A stretch of DNA of 64,000 bases from Wurfbainia villosa (taxonomy: Eukaryota > Streptophyta > Magnoliopsida > Zingiberales > Zingiberaceae): the NCBI GenBank assembly GCA_025175895.1, contig CM045998.1, forward strand, positions 14,927,153 to 14,991,152. The letters run 5' to 3'. Under the pieces are notes generated by a model, which ran no database searches, was not told the DNA's origin, and saw only the letters and a list, made by a program, of their open reading frames with translations. Both the position numbers and the translations under genes were made by a program. Of the stretch, positions 21,835 through 33,469 are shown piece after piece; position 1 is the first letter of the stretch; each line of letters begins with the position of its first letter.

Positions 21835-22268
21835 TACAAAAATTGGAAGGGAGTTCCTCCATTAAGTTCTCTTCTGTACATAGAGTAGGTCTCCATCGGG
21901 CCTGATGTGACGTTGACTGGCTCTTCTCCTATTCATCCCCAGTGAAGTGTGGAATGTTTCGGACCAATCCCCTACCCCTAGCGGATCTCTCTTCCTCCTG
22001 ACCACCCTTTCCTTTCTTGTCATTAGGAAGAGGGATATCCTATTCCTCCAAGTATGGACATGCCCCTCCGTGTTCCTCAAGAGTAGGTGGGGAATGGCGG
22101 GCTATTCCACACTCTAGACCAAAGCGTCCTCCATTATTGAATCATCGTGGCCTACTGCATATAAGTTAGTGTGATGGGGGCCTCCTCCAGAGCAAAGGCC
22201 GAAGAAGAAACTCCTCGTGATTGCATCATATATGTCTCATTCAAATTTTCCATAGATAATGCCAATAA
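21835..22268 (-). pseudogene. Gypsy gag start, leader and primer-binding site
   Basis: Continuation of the minus-strand gypsy beyond the copia insertion. At 22268-22246 the minus strand reads TTATTGGCATTATCTATGG, which resembles the decayed primer-binding site and leader ATTGGCGCCGTCTGTGG of plant gypsy elements. An ATG near 22240-22220 would start gag; only short basic and Gly-rich stretches are readable, with stops. Confidence 0.55.
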
Positions 22269-22785
22269 TGTGGTCGGCTTTTAACCCCCTTTTTGTTGAG
22301 TCTTCTCGAGAGAGCTTATTCGCTTAGTTGTAACAAATTCATGTCCAATGTAATATAAGTCAGAGGGCATCGGTGCTCCGACAATGCCCCTCCGATGTTT
22401 AAATAGAAGATGAAGTGGAAAATAATGTTGGACTTATGAAAAGTACAAAATCATATATATTACTTTGTCCACCCAACTCCCTATTTATAGATTTCTCAAT
22501 CGTCATTATATTGTACGCCTCTTGGGTATAACAAACGCCTCTAGCCACTGTACCCTTTTAGTTCGTGATCGTTTCCATCGATGCTCCCCTTATGCACGTA
22601 ATCACCTCTACTAATCTATCGCTCCAACTTCTTCCTCCTCATAGCTCCACCTCCTTTATAGTTATGACTTCCTAAGCCTCGACTACTCGAGCTCCCATAG
22701 TCCCACCTCCCATGTCCCGACCTAACTTCTCGATCTGACCGTCTGGGTGTATGATTAATTCGAGGTCTATCTTATCGGCATCACA
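22269..22785 (-). repeat. 5' LTR of the host gypsy element
   Basis: About 517 bp bounded on the minus strand by TGTGATGCCG and ...CGACCACA. It lies directly upstream of the primer-binding-site-like sequence. A clear minus-strand TATA box, CTATAAATAG, is at 22491-22500. No partner LTR is in the window, so the outer boundary (22785) rests on the TG...CA rule alone. Confidence 0.55.
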
Positions 22786-25019
22786 TCCTTAGGGGGGAAT
22801 TATGTGGATGAATTCACTAGTGCTATCGCGTAAGAATTAGAATTTCGATGCTCAAGACCGTGCTAGTTGTTGGTTAAGAGACACAATATGAACTCAGACT
22901 ACACTTGCACTTTAAGCTCAACTTAGACGAAACTAATTCATGGTGAGCACATGGTAAATCTTAAAGGTCATATAATCTTAATAGGTTCAAATCCTAATTA
23001 ATCCTTAACTTGAGCGTTAAAATGCGAGTCGTTTGTATTTATTGCTACTATCATTATTTTTTACCAAACATTTATTAACACTAAGTTCGTGGTCAATCTT
23101 GTTAGAGGTACAATTAATGAAATCACTAAATATGTACAATCAATATTAGTTAGTAATAAGAGGTTCAATTCACTTTGAGAAGGCACCTAAACAAAGGCAT
23201 TTGCTTTGTCATCAATGTCTTCGAATCATTGTCAACCTAACAAACCACTTGATCATGAACGGACAATCAAGTTTCATAATTTGCACCATTATCACTATGA
23301 CCCACAAGTTATCTTTGAGGCGAAGTAGATTGATGAGGCTTGTCAATTCAGCTCTAGAAGGGCCAAACTGGTTGCCGGCCAGTAGTAATCCAAGGTTTTC
23401 TCTGAAACAATTATCCAAGGTCGGCTAATATGTGAGGACTCAAAGTGAGTTAGAAAACGGCCGCGAATTGTCTCGATGAAACTCTTTCGACACTCAAATC
23501 ATAAAGTGGAGAAAGAGAGAGAATAAAATAACATAGAGTCTTAGCTAGAAAGGCAACCCATTTTCTTTCGACTATTTGGATATTTATAAATGTAGAGGGA
23601 TGGTATGGATACGGAGATGTGGAGGGGACATCGTGAGAGCGTGTTCTGAAGGGATTGCAAAAATTACGGAGACATGAAGAGGGTGTCGTGAAGACGTGGG
23701 GAGGACCATTGCCTTTCGTCGGCCGATGTATTTGTCAGACTTCTTAGAGCATTACTCGGATAAACTCTGGTTGATCACTTAGATGAGTTTAGACCTATTC
23801 GGATGAACTCTGGTTGATCACTTGGATGAATTCGGACTTATTCGGATAAGCTCGGGTTGCTTCGGATGAGCTTTCGATGAAGTCATGTCAAATTTAGTCT
23901 CGATCAAACTCGAGCTATGATTACTTTAACCTTCAACTTTGCATGACTATTCAACTTGGCGTGACTATTGACTTTATTTGTTATTAACTTAACTTGGCCG
24001 CCTAGCCTTACAATGCTACCCTACCGCATCATTTGAGAAAAAAGAATTATAAAGATCCATTTTAAAAAAATATATATCAAATGTCACATTTTGAGAAAAT
24101 ACTTTTATATATTTTCCTTCATCTCCATTTTTTATTTTCTTCCAGTGTGTTAGGTGCTTTCGATCATTTTATCACAAACTCGGGAAATTATTACGTCTAT
24201 TAGATTAGAGATTCACGTTTACGAAATTAACTAGCATTTTTTTTTAATGTCGATGTAAGTAAAGTCATTTTATTATGAAAACTACTAGTCGAGTGACATG
24301 ATCCATGGCAAGTTCATAAGAAAATTAGGATCCTCAATAAATCTTAATTAATTACTTTCTTGATCAAGCGATTAACAACTAGATTAGGTGACCCACTAGG
24401 ATTAACCGATCGTCAACCACTCAAACAGCAGACAACGGGGATAACACGTTAGTAAGATCTTAGTAAGATCGTATGATAATTTATAAATGAAGTATGGGTC
24501 GAATTTTGATAGAAAGTCTAAAATTTTTCTCGAGTTCAAGACGATCCTTTACGGCTTTGTCAATTGCATCAAAATCTAAATGATCCCTTATGATTTATCT
24601 CTCTCATAATAATCTCGGGACGAATCGATGAAGGTCGCTAAATTAGCGGTTTCAATTTTTTTTTTATAAAAACTAATATTAAAGCTCCAAATGCTATATG
24701 GTAAAAATAGAGAAATATCTCATAGGAGAATACAGTTCGATTTTCTACTGTGATATCGTCAAACGGCGAATTTAAAAAAAATCATTCAAATGACCCTGAG
24801 ACCCAGAAGTTTGTCTAGTGGACGGAGTAAAGTTTTGACATTAAATCGTCGTTCATGGATGACACGACTATGAAGTTCGGATTGAACCGTGAAAAATTGT
24901 GAGTGCTTTTTAGATGTACTCTTGATGGCCGGTGGAGGCCCTTTAGACTTCGATTTTATCCGATTCAATTGTTGACGAAATATTTCAAAAATTCATAGAA
25001 CCGGATCGATCCTTCCTAG
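22786..25019. other. Intergenic AT-rich sequence
   Basis: No gene recognised. 23755-23880 holds a short tandem of about 50 bp (ACTCGGATAAACTCTGGTTGATCACTT and variants). 24470-24660 matches blocks near 28790-28860 and 30250-30450 (see the dispersed repeat entry). Confidence 0.6.
24470..24660 (+). repeat. Dispersed degenerate repeat, copy 1
   Basis: It shares an ordered set of words with 30250-30450 (TTATGATTTATCTCTCTCATAATAATCT against TTCGTAATTTACCTTCCTCATAATAGTCT, followed by a GAYCGATRAARGTCRCTAA block). A shorter relative is at about 28810-28870. The identity of the family is unknown. Confidence 0.5.
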
Positions 25020-25450
25020 AGATCAGGGATAATAAAAAAAAAAACAGTAAAGCTCCAGGCAATGTGATCTAACGCGCTTCCGGTTGTTGCTCCTACACTT
25101 TAGCCACGGCCAGGATTTCCAAACGCCTGCTGCCTCAGTTTGACCGCCGCTCGTTCTCGTCCGGCAATTGCGGCCATCATTGCATGCCCTGGTTCTGATC
25201 GTCTCGATCGACCGCGTGGCCGTCACTCGTATAGTCAAGGTCGACGCGCCCTTGTTATTAAATTCCGTCGCCGCGCGTGGATTCGATTCGGTTCGTTATG
25301 TCGATCCTGCTTGATTGATCTGCTGCAGATGGCACAAATTGCCAACGTCTTTCTGCCTGATGATGGGGTTGCTTGCGAGTTGCGAGGCCGGCAGTCGAGA
25401 TCACGTAACGATGAGTTGTAACACGGTGACTTCCAAGGAAGAACGCGAGT
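25020..25450. other. GC-rich segment of unknown nature
   Basis: A local rise in GC within AT-rich DNA, with open frames of 70-95 codons in several frames but no recognisable protein domain. An ATG at 25329 opens only about 30 codons. It could be a gene fragment carried by a repeat, or a former promoter or exon 1. I see no splice-supported gene. Confidence 0.3.
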
Positions 25451-25739
25451 CAATCTCGACCAGAAGGAAGCCTCGACTCGCTCATGTCAAACTTTTTTTA
25501 GTTCTCCGCGTGCAAACTTTGAGATTTGTTTGATGATTTTTTGGAAGAATATCGACGCGAGAGCAACTCTTAATGATCTGCAACTTACACTGCCTCAGCC
25601 AAACCTACATGGTTGCTCCAAATCTTACTCGACAATTTGTGTAAATTTAATTTTAAACAATCGGATCGTAATGAATCTTAGAATATCAATCAAGAACTCT
25701 ACTCGAACCTTATTGTTATTGAGTTGTTGTTGAGCGATA

Positions 25740-26390
25740 CTGAATATTGGATATTTCAATTTTAGAATTTATAATTTTTTTTTAAACAAGGATTTATTCC
25801 TCCAAATACACTACTACTTGTACTCCGAATTCGAACTCCTATACTCATTTTTCTTTATGTTTTTGCACTTTTTCCTTGTGATGAAATGGCATTTCTCACC
25901 TTTATCTGTTTAGATATATATTTTCATACAAATATTAGACTTAAGTTTTAGTTAAGACTGTCTATGATTATATATAGACACGTGTTTGATCACTCTTAAT
26001 ATATTGAAAATAATATATATATATATAGTAAAAAATTATATCAAAGATGAAAGGAACTGATTAAATAAATGCTAAGATAGCGTTTTATGAAGAGATCAAA
26101 CTCTGTCTTATCCCCAAAACTCAAACTGATAGTGTTCGATGATGACGATCCTCTTATATTCTGAAACTCACATCTATATAGGAAGATCCATAGATGATGC
26201 CAGATGAAACATCAGTGATCATCTTCTTAACGTGATGATCATCTGCAGCTGACTAGGGACTGGCAGATGAAACAGTGATCCCCTCTCACAGATGGCCGGA
26301 TTCAGAAGCTCATATTTGTTGCAGCACTTGACCTTGCATTGTAAAGGTAGGACTTAGGAATTATCGATATGCTGATCCAAACCCTTCTTT
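25740..26390. other. Intergenic AT-rich sequence, nothing recognised
   Basis: No coding or repeat structure that I can support, apart from an AT microsatellite near 26010-26030. Confidence 0.5.
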
Positions 26391-26399
26391 AGCTATCTG

Positions 26400-26890
26400 C
26401 TAGCATGTTCTGTTCTCTGTTGATTCAGCAAAGCAGCAGCCTTCCAGACAAGGTCATGGAATTGGCACACCATATATGATTGGAGGTTCAGTATTAGTTC
26501 CTATACCTGATGGAATTGGCACTGTACTCATCTATCTAAAGCAAGTTGAGTTTTATTGTTATCCAGCCAATATACTCTGTGTTTGCTTTATTTCTTCCAG
26601 GAATTATTGAGTTCATTGACAACTCTGCTACAGCACTAAGTCCTGTGGCACAATTGTTCCATAAGAAGGGTAGCAGGATCAAGTTCAAGCATGCAATGGA
26701 TGCAGGAATATTTTATCTGAATTCACTGTTTTCTGCATTAACGAATGGGAAGGAATTGGAGAAATAGAATGATATCATTGTGGGAGGATCTGGGGCTACA
26801 TTGGTTGTGATTCTGTGGGCATCAAAAGGTTCTAAACTCATGGAGACAATGCTGAGTGGTGCCTTCCAGCTGCCATTGTTGGTGTCGAGC
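26400..26890 (+). pseudogene. Intron-bearing gene fragment, family not recognised
   Basis: A pyrimidine tract and acceptor (TTTATTTCTTCCAG, about 26588-26601) precede an exon-like stretch translating to IIEFIDNSATALSPVAQLFH and on to NSLFSALTNGKELEK. A TAG stop (about 26766) sits where a Trp codon would fit, and the same frame then continues with NDIIVGGSGATLVVILWASK and KLMETMLSGAFQLPLL, which looks like a hydrophobic segment. The codon composition and the splice acceptor suggest a host gene piece that has lost function. I do not recognise the parent gene. Confidence 0.45.
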
Positions 26891-27091
26891 TGAGGGGCTC
26901 ATTATCCTTATTTCTCTGTTGTTTTTTCTTATTTTCAGCAAATTCCACCAAGAACTGGTCAGCACGTTTTGATGAACGCAGTGGTTGTGCATCTTTCAAA
27001 TTGAAGAGTAAAAGTGAGCACATTTATAGACACGATGCCAAACTATGGCAAAGCTTCTCTTCTTTCAGCTGCATTATAAAGGTAGAATATG

Positions 27092-28690
27092 TGTTAGAAA
27101 TTTGAATGGAAATAAAATGAATGTATACAATGGGAGATATCATGTGCTTGAAATTTTAGTTCTACGTTGAAAGTTTCTTAGTAAATTAGTTGATTTATAT
27201 TATATCACAATACATAAAGTTATGAATATATATATGAACGAGAGACTTTCTTACGCGTGCACCTATCGAAGGGTGCAAATTCAAAGCTTGAATTGTAGTG
27301 AACCCAGACGATTCATGTAAGAGGATGAGTTGTGCACATCAAATGTTGGACCGATCAAGATAAAATTTACTCAAATGAACTTGCGTTTCACCACTCGAAT
27401 TTATTAATTTGTTGCTTAATCACAAAATGACCGACGATTGATAGTCGATGACGGCATTTAGAGTCGAGCAAGTAAAGACAATAAATGGCTTTACTAAGTC
27501 ATTAATTGGATTCCAAGTCTATAAAAAGAGGTTATGATCTCAAACAAAAGGACAAATAACACATACATACGAGCTCTCCATCCAACTTCACTCTCCCGCG
27601 TTCTCTTCTTCTTTACCGAGCAACTTGTTTGGTAGCGTTTCCACGATAGGATTTTAATATATATTCAATTTGTCATGAACAATCCATACTTAGTTGTGTA
27701 TGTGATCTTGTCATTGTATCCTAGGAAACAAACATCTGCGTAACTTTAAAGCACTGTCAATGGACACGACTCTATTTTAAAAATATTGTGTTAAATACAT
27801 ACCTAAACATCTCTTTCCTCTCAGGTGACTCAGTTACTCAACAACTCGGCTACTCGAGCGACTTAGCAGTTCGGCTACTCGAGCAACTCGACAGTTTGGC
27901 TACTCAGGCAACTCGGCAGCTCGACCACTCGGTGACTCAACCAGCTCAACTACTTGGTCAACTTGGTAGTTCAGTCACTTGGCGACTCGAGCACTCATGT
28001 AGCTTAGCACTCGATAGCTTAGGTAGTCGGTCAACTCGGTACTCAACAACTCAGCCACTCCACACTCAGCAACTTGGTCACTCAGCTAAGAAGGGTATCA
28101 TCTTGACAGATAATTCTCAATTCATTTCATAAACTTAAATTCAAATTATTCCTATAAAACTCCAGTAAACACTCATCGAAAAAAAAAGAGATAGTCTGAC
28201 AGAAAAGTCAAAAAATAGTTATTTGCACTCTGCGGGAGACAAATCTATTTTTAAAAAACTATGTACATAGACGTCGACATCTCTTTCCTATCAAGTGTCT
28301 CGGCAGTTCAGCTACTCAAGTGATTCGGCAATTTGACTACTCAAACGACTCGGTAGCTCAGCTCCTTAGGCGACTTAGTAACTCTACCACTCGGTGACTC
28401 GACTAGCTCTGTCACTTAGGTAGTTCGAACACTCAATCAGCTCAATTACTCAGGCAGTTCGACTCGGGTACTCAACTAACTCAGATATTCAGTCAGCTCC
28501 GCCAACCCAATAGTTTAGTTATTCAATACCTCAACCACTCAACTAAAAATGATGTCATCTTGATATATAAATTTAAATTTATTTTATAGATTTAAATTTT
28601 GATTATCACCGATAAACACTAATTGAGAAAAGAAATAGTCCAATATAATACTCAGAATAGGGTTATATATAGGCACTCGTACATATGGTT
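27092..28690 (+). repeat. Degenerate LTR-like sequence related to 29183-30146, with an internal tandem duplication
   Basis: It opens TGTTAGAAATTTGAATGG, as the solo LTR at 29183 opens TGTTGGAATTTGAATGG. It has a TATA box (TATAAAAAGAGG) at about 27522 and the same downstream words (TATCCTAGGAAACA). Two ~465-bp tandem blocks (about 27760-28225 and 28226-28690) each hold a short-period repeat of ACTCGG/GCTACTC type (27820-28090 and 28280-28545). The right end is not certain. Confidence 0.5.
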
Positions 28691-29182
28691 TAAGGATGCG
28701 ATGTTTATTAGATTATAGATTTATATCAAAGGAGCAAGGATTAATTTCCGGAGGGTGCATGTCCACGAGGACAACTCCTCCCGTCTGAATGGTCATGTAG
28801 TGGTCGACAATAAACTGACCCCGTAATTTATCTCTCTTCATATTGTTGTGAGGTCGACATTGAAAGATATATGTTTAGGTTGAACGTTATCACCTTTTAT
28901 ATCAAATGATGGATTCCTACACAATGCTCAAATAATCTTCTTCTTGATAAAGCCAAGATCCAATTTAAAGGAAAGAACCAGTGCTTGAAGCGAGAGCACC
29001 TATGCGTTGTTTACTCCTGACAATATGGATGAAGGAAAAAAGATGAATTACACAAAAGGTTAATTAAAATAGTTTTTCTAGTTTGTTTACTGAAGGATTC
29101 CAAATCTATATTTTTTATCCATTTAAAATTGGATGTTCCTTCCTCTCCGTTTAAAGTAGGAATGACAACTTACGTTGATAGG

Positions 29183-30146
29183 TGTTGGAATTTGAATGGA
29201 AATTATAGAAAATGTGAAAAAAGGATGGAGAAGACGTTCTGTCATCCTTCCAAACTTATTGATCGGTAAAACGAAAAGATGGAGGAGACGTTCCGCCATC
29301 TTTCTCGTCGAACCGTGAAAAGTTCGCATTAAAATTCTAACATAAATGATCAGAAATTGATGAATTAATGATTGATTAATTGAATCAAGGCAGCATTATG
29401 ATTGCCCTTTCGATTCACGTAGATTAAACGAATCAAAGCGACATGATGGTTGACCTTTCGATTCCACCATTAATAGGTCTCCTCTATAAAAGGAGACAGG
29501 ATTGCGAACTCAAAGAGAAGTAGAAATAGCTCTCAGTTTCCAAACTCACAGTGGTAGCATTCAAGTGTTCGTTCAGTTCGTCGAGGACTACTTGTGCTTG
29601 TTGGAGTCCACGATTTTATCGTTATATCCTGGGAAATAGACGTCCTACTAAACCTCGCAAGTACCCTGTCAGAGGAAGACAAATCTGTTTTAAGGAAACT
29701 GTGTATACATAGGCTTCGACAACTCTTTAATTGGCTTTGCAACAAGTTCTGTAATTGGCTCTACAATTGGCTATGTTACAACCGGCTCTGCAATTGGCTC
29801 TGTAACAACCGGCTCTGTAATTGGTTCTGCAACAACCGACTCTGCAATTGGTTCTGTAACAACCGGCTCTGCAATTGCAATTGGCTCTGCAACCAGCTCT
29901 GCAATTGACTCTGCAACAACCGACTCTGCAATTAGCTCTGCAACAACCGACTGCGAATCGCAATTGACTCAGAATAATTGGCTCAGAATTGACTAACAAG
30001 GAGACTTTTGATCCGGTTTGAAACGGAAGAAATTATTTTTGATTGAGGACGAAAAGGAAGTGACTGACTCAACAGACAAGTCTGATTAGTTTTCGGACTT
30101 TCTCTTTGTTTTCCATCAGGAAAGGTATACTCCTTATAGTCCAACA
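29183..30146 (+). mobile_element. Solo LTR with TSD ATAGG
   Basis: 964 bp from TGTTGGAATTTG to ...TAGTCCAACA, flanked by ATAGG at 29178-29182 and 30147-30151. It has a TATA box (CTATAAAAGG) at about 29483 and a probable R/U5 with TATCCTGGGAAATAG. 29730-29985 is a short-period repeat of GGCTCTGCAATT/GTAACAACC. The repeat type differs completely from that of its relative at 27092-28690, while the flanking LTR words are shared. Confidence 0.82.
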
Positions 30147-30151
30147 ATAGG

Positions 30152-32460
30152 TTAATTATAAATAATGCATTGTCTAATTGACCTACCGCACACTTAATCT
30201 CTAAATTTGATCTTATTCTATTATTTCTATGGGATGACGCATTTGTAAGGTTGTGTGACAGTTTATGGATGAAACACGAGTTGAATTTCGATGGAAGATT
30301 TAAAATTCTCTCTCGAGCTTAGAATGTCTTTCCACATTCTTGTCAATATGTCAAGGTCTAAAGGATCCTTCGTAATTTACCTTCCTCATAATAGTCTGAA
30401 ACAGATCGATAAAAGTCACTAAGTTGACGGTTCCAACCTTTTACGGATCTTATTCCGTTTAATCAATGATTCTAATTTAAAATTCTCACGTGACCCATTT
30501 ATAAATAGGTTGATTGATTAATTTGTGACTTAATTAAACTAATTAAGCATGCATGACATATCCACTAAATAAATAACATTCTAATTACTTTTGATTATAT
30601 AAATAACACACTAGTTATAGGTATAAGATCTTCTACTATTATTACATGCATACTAGTTGTATCATAGTCACTACAACCATTGCTAAAGTAATAATGTAAT
30701 TAGACCTTTTACTGCAATTTAGTACTAGCTAGTTCAAAAATGAGGCTGCTAATACAAAAATAATTTATTAATATATAATTACATCTATAGTATTTATTTT
30801 TTAAAAAAAATTGATTATGTTGTCTCTAAGCACCATTATTAACATAATTCACACTCATTAATTAAATTGCATCTTTTGATTTTATTTTTCTTTTATGCTA
30901 TAGAGATCTTGACTATCAAATTCCACTGCTCAAAAGCTTTCAACAACATAGTTGGGAAGATCGGACGTTCTAACGATGTGAAGTTTTCTACGAGCGCATT
31001 GATCTAGCGAATAATGAACTTGCCAACGACTCAAAGGAAAGACAATTTCAATGCTAAATCAGCCTTCATTATGGTGATCCCGCATTGTCGTTCCATTTCA
31101 TATTTTTTATAGATGCCCTTAGCAAAATTTTATGGAAAGCTAGAGTAGAATTATTCTAATCTTCTCCAAGGAGTAGCAAGAAGATGCATCCCAAAGCTAA
31201 GGACTTCTAGATACTACAATTTATTGTTGACACAATCATATTCTCAAAATCAATTAAAGGTAAGTAATTTAGTTATTCACAATAAAAAAATATATCAATC
31301 ACACTTGTTGCATTCTCTCACTAAGATGACCTCAACATCAACCTTGCAAAGAAGTTCTCTTAATTATATATTCGAACATGATAGCTAGGAGCAAATTTAA
31401 AGGCTTACTTGCCAATATATTTTGTGTTCCACTTTAAATCGATCGAATAATCGGGCTTCCGATTGGGTTTAAACAAACCGATCGACCAAAGGCTACTAAG
31501 ACTACTCTTTACTATCTATAAGGTCCGTCCGACGAACATCTCACGGTAGAAAGCATTCTTCTATCCTAGAGGTAGAACAATTAATCTCCATTAACAACAC
31601 ATCGACAATGACTATCATCTATCAGTGTTGATCTACATGCTATCTTTTTGGATCTCTCTAAAATTATTCGTCCGCTTAGGAGAAACTTTCTTTGGTTATG
31701 TTAGAGAGATTTTTGCTCAAGTGTGAAGTGTTCAGTTCAAAATTTTGGGCTAAGAAATTTGGACAGTTTAATTTTGCATTCCAACATCAAAAATTTAAAC
31801 ATGTCTTCCATAATTTTATTTTAAATGCTCCTAAAAATCCTAAAATCATTAATTCATCCTCCCTCTCCAAATTTAACTTTTTGATCAAGATAACCCTTAG
31901 TTATTTAACCCTAACCCTAGCTCTATGTTATCGTCTATATATCACACACTCCGATCGAGTGGGACCTCCAAAATGCCAACCGAAAGGGTAAAAACAAAAA
32001 AAAAAGTTTAAAAAAAAATTGATGAAAGAACTTGGGATCCTAAACGCATACAAGAGCATTTAGAGGGGAAGCCATTTGAACTCTACTCCTAAAACCTCCC
32101 TAGTTTAGGTCGACTCCCTAGTCATTTGGCTGGGTGATCATGAGTTATTTGTATAAAAGATTAGAATTATCAATTTAGCAGTAGAATTGTCAATTTAGCA
32201 GTCTCTTCATCTCGATTTCATAAGTATGAGAAATAGTAAATTACGGATGGTCATTGACCTTAGTGTGTTGATAAGTGCGATAAAAGACGTGATCTGATAC
32301 GGATATTAAATAATCTGTTGACATAGAGAATCGAATATTTCTTCTCGTGCAAATTCTACACTGTACTAACTCACGTATCATCCCCGTGAGAACGAGGGAT
32401 CTTGAGTTACAAAGGCATGGATTATGGAGAGATTGTCTTATTGCAATCTATAACTGCAAG
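30152..32460. other. Intergenic AT-rich sequence
   Basis: No gene recognised. 30250-30450 is a copy of the dispersed repeat described at 24470. The rest shows no structure that I can support. Confidence 0.5.
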
Positions 32461-32521
32461 CAGTGGCGTAGCTAGTTGAGAACAGGAGAGTGTGGTTGCT
32501 CCCTCTGAAGCTACACCACTG
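32461..32521. mobile_element. Very short foldback with hAT-like termini
   Basis: 61 bp bounded by CAGTGGCGTAGCT and its inverse AGCTACACCACTG (12 of 13 match). CTGCAAG directly precedes it and lies 3 bp beyond its end. The terminal CAGTGGCGTAGC is typical of some plant hAT-type MITEs. It could be an extreme deletion derivative. Confidence 0.4.
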
Positions 32522-32755
32522 ACAGCTGCAAGAGGATATTGTAAATGCCCGTGATCAAAATGAAATGCTCGAGAAATAGAACTGTGTATAGACAACTCAA
32601 GTCATTAGAGGGAAGAAGTCGAAGTGGAGAGTTCGAGGAGCTTAGAGTACTGGAAATTAAAGCTCTAGGAGCTCGGAGTGGAGAGCTTGAGAGAGTTCAT
32701 CCTTAACGTAGCTGGTGAGTACTAGAATCTCCACAAGTGTCAAAATATTGATGCG

Positions 32756-32761
32756 TTGACC
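32756..32761 (+). promoter_or_regulatory. W-box (TTGACC) upstream of the WRKY gene
   Basis: TTGACC matches the core WRKY binding site. A second one in reverse (GGTCAA, 33385-33390) lies in the probable 5' leader. WRKY genes are often auto- or cross-regulated, but single W-boxes also occur by chance. Confidence 0.3.
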
Positions 32762-33261
32762 TAGCCAAAGAGATCCGGTCGACTTTCTAGGAGAGGTCCG
32801 TCTCCTAAATTAGCATCTTTATATGCACTTGTAAAAGTGCTAAATCAAAATAGAGTCACGTATGCATGATCTACGTACTAACATGCAGCAGGATTGATAT
32901 TTCGGTGAATCGATATTCAATTATTATTTTTCAGAAAAATATTATTTTCAACAAGAACTAAAGGTATTTAAAAAGGTCTCAAGAAAGTATTAGAGGAAAA
33001 AGACATTATGAAAAAAAATTAATTAACTTTAGAACTAGAAGCCCTTTTTTTTTTCTTTCTTTCTAAAGTTCCATTCTGACCCTTCTTTTTATTTTCAGCC
33101 GTTTGTCCTTCTGTAAAAGAGAGTCACCGGCCAAGTGGAATAAAAATGTAAAAATAAAAAATAAAAAATAAATTAAAAAAATGCCTTTTGTGTGGATCCC
33201 ACGTATCACTCTCCGCACGAACCGGTGCCTTCCGCCAAACAGACCGCTTTCATTCTTACCG

Positions 33262-33268
33262 TATAAAA
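33262..33268 (+). promoter_or_regulatory. TATA box of the WRKY gene
   Basis: TATAAAA sits about 208 bp upstream of the chosen ATG and is followed by a CT/GA-rich stretch that looks like a 5' leader. An ACGT core (CCCACGTATC, about 33197) lies further upstream. Confidence 0.55.
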
Positions 33269-33469
33269 AGTTCGTATCACGCTTCCTCTTCCCTCTTTGT
33301 CAGAGAGAGAGATAAAGGGCAAAAAAAGTCAGCGCTTCTCGCCCGCCTTCTTTCTTTTCCCTTTTCCGACGTCTTCCTCCCTTCGGTCAACGCCGCCGTC
33401 TTGCTTTGCACGCGGTGGAAGCATGACTAAATAGCCAATTGCTTGAGCGCGGTGATTAGTTGCTGTGCC

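Larger units (their letters stand above)
3861..22785 (-). mobile_element. Ty3/gypsy retrotransposon, minus strand, host of a multi-level nest
   Basis: Fragments of one minus-strand gypsy polyprotein appear in the correct order from right to left: 5' LTR (22269-22785), leader and gag N-part (22268-21830), gag middle (12614-12048), protease (7012-6530), RT (6530-6120 and 4749 downwards) and RNase H region (to 3861). The breaks coincide with insertions that have their own TSDs, so these are pieces of a single old element. The 3' end (integrase, 3' LTR) is not in the window. All coding parts have stops or frameshifts. The flank right of the LTR is TCCTT. Confidence 0.8.

Noticed and set aside
25140..25421. 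Possible host gene in a GC-rich stretch
   Set aside because: Several short overlapping frames, no domain, no convincing splice sites; kept only as a segment of unknown nature.
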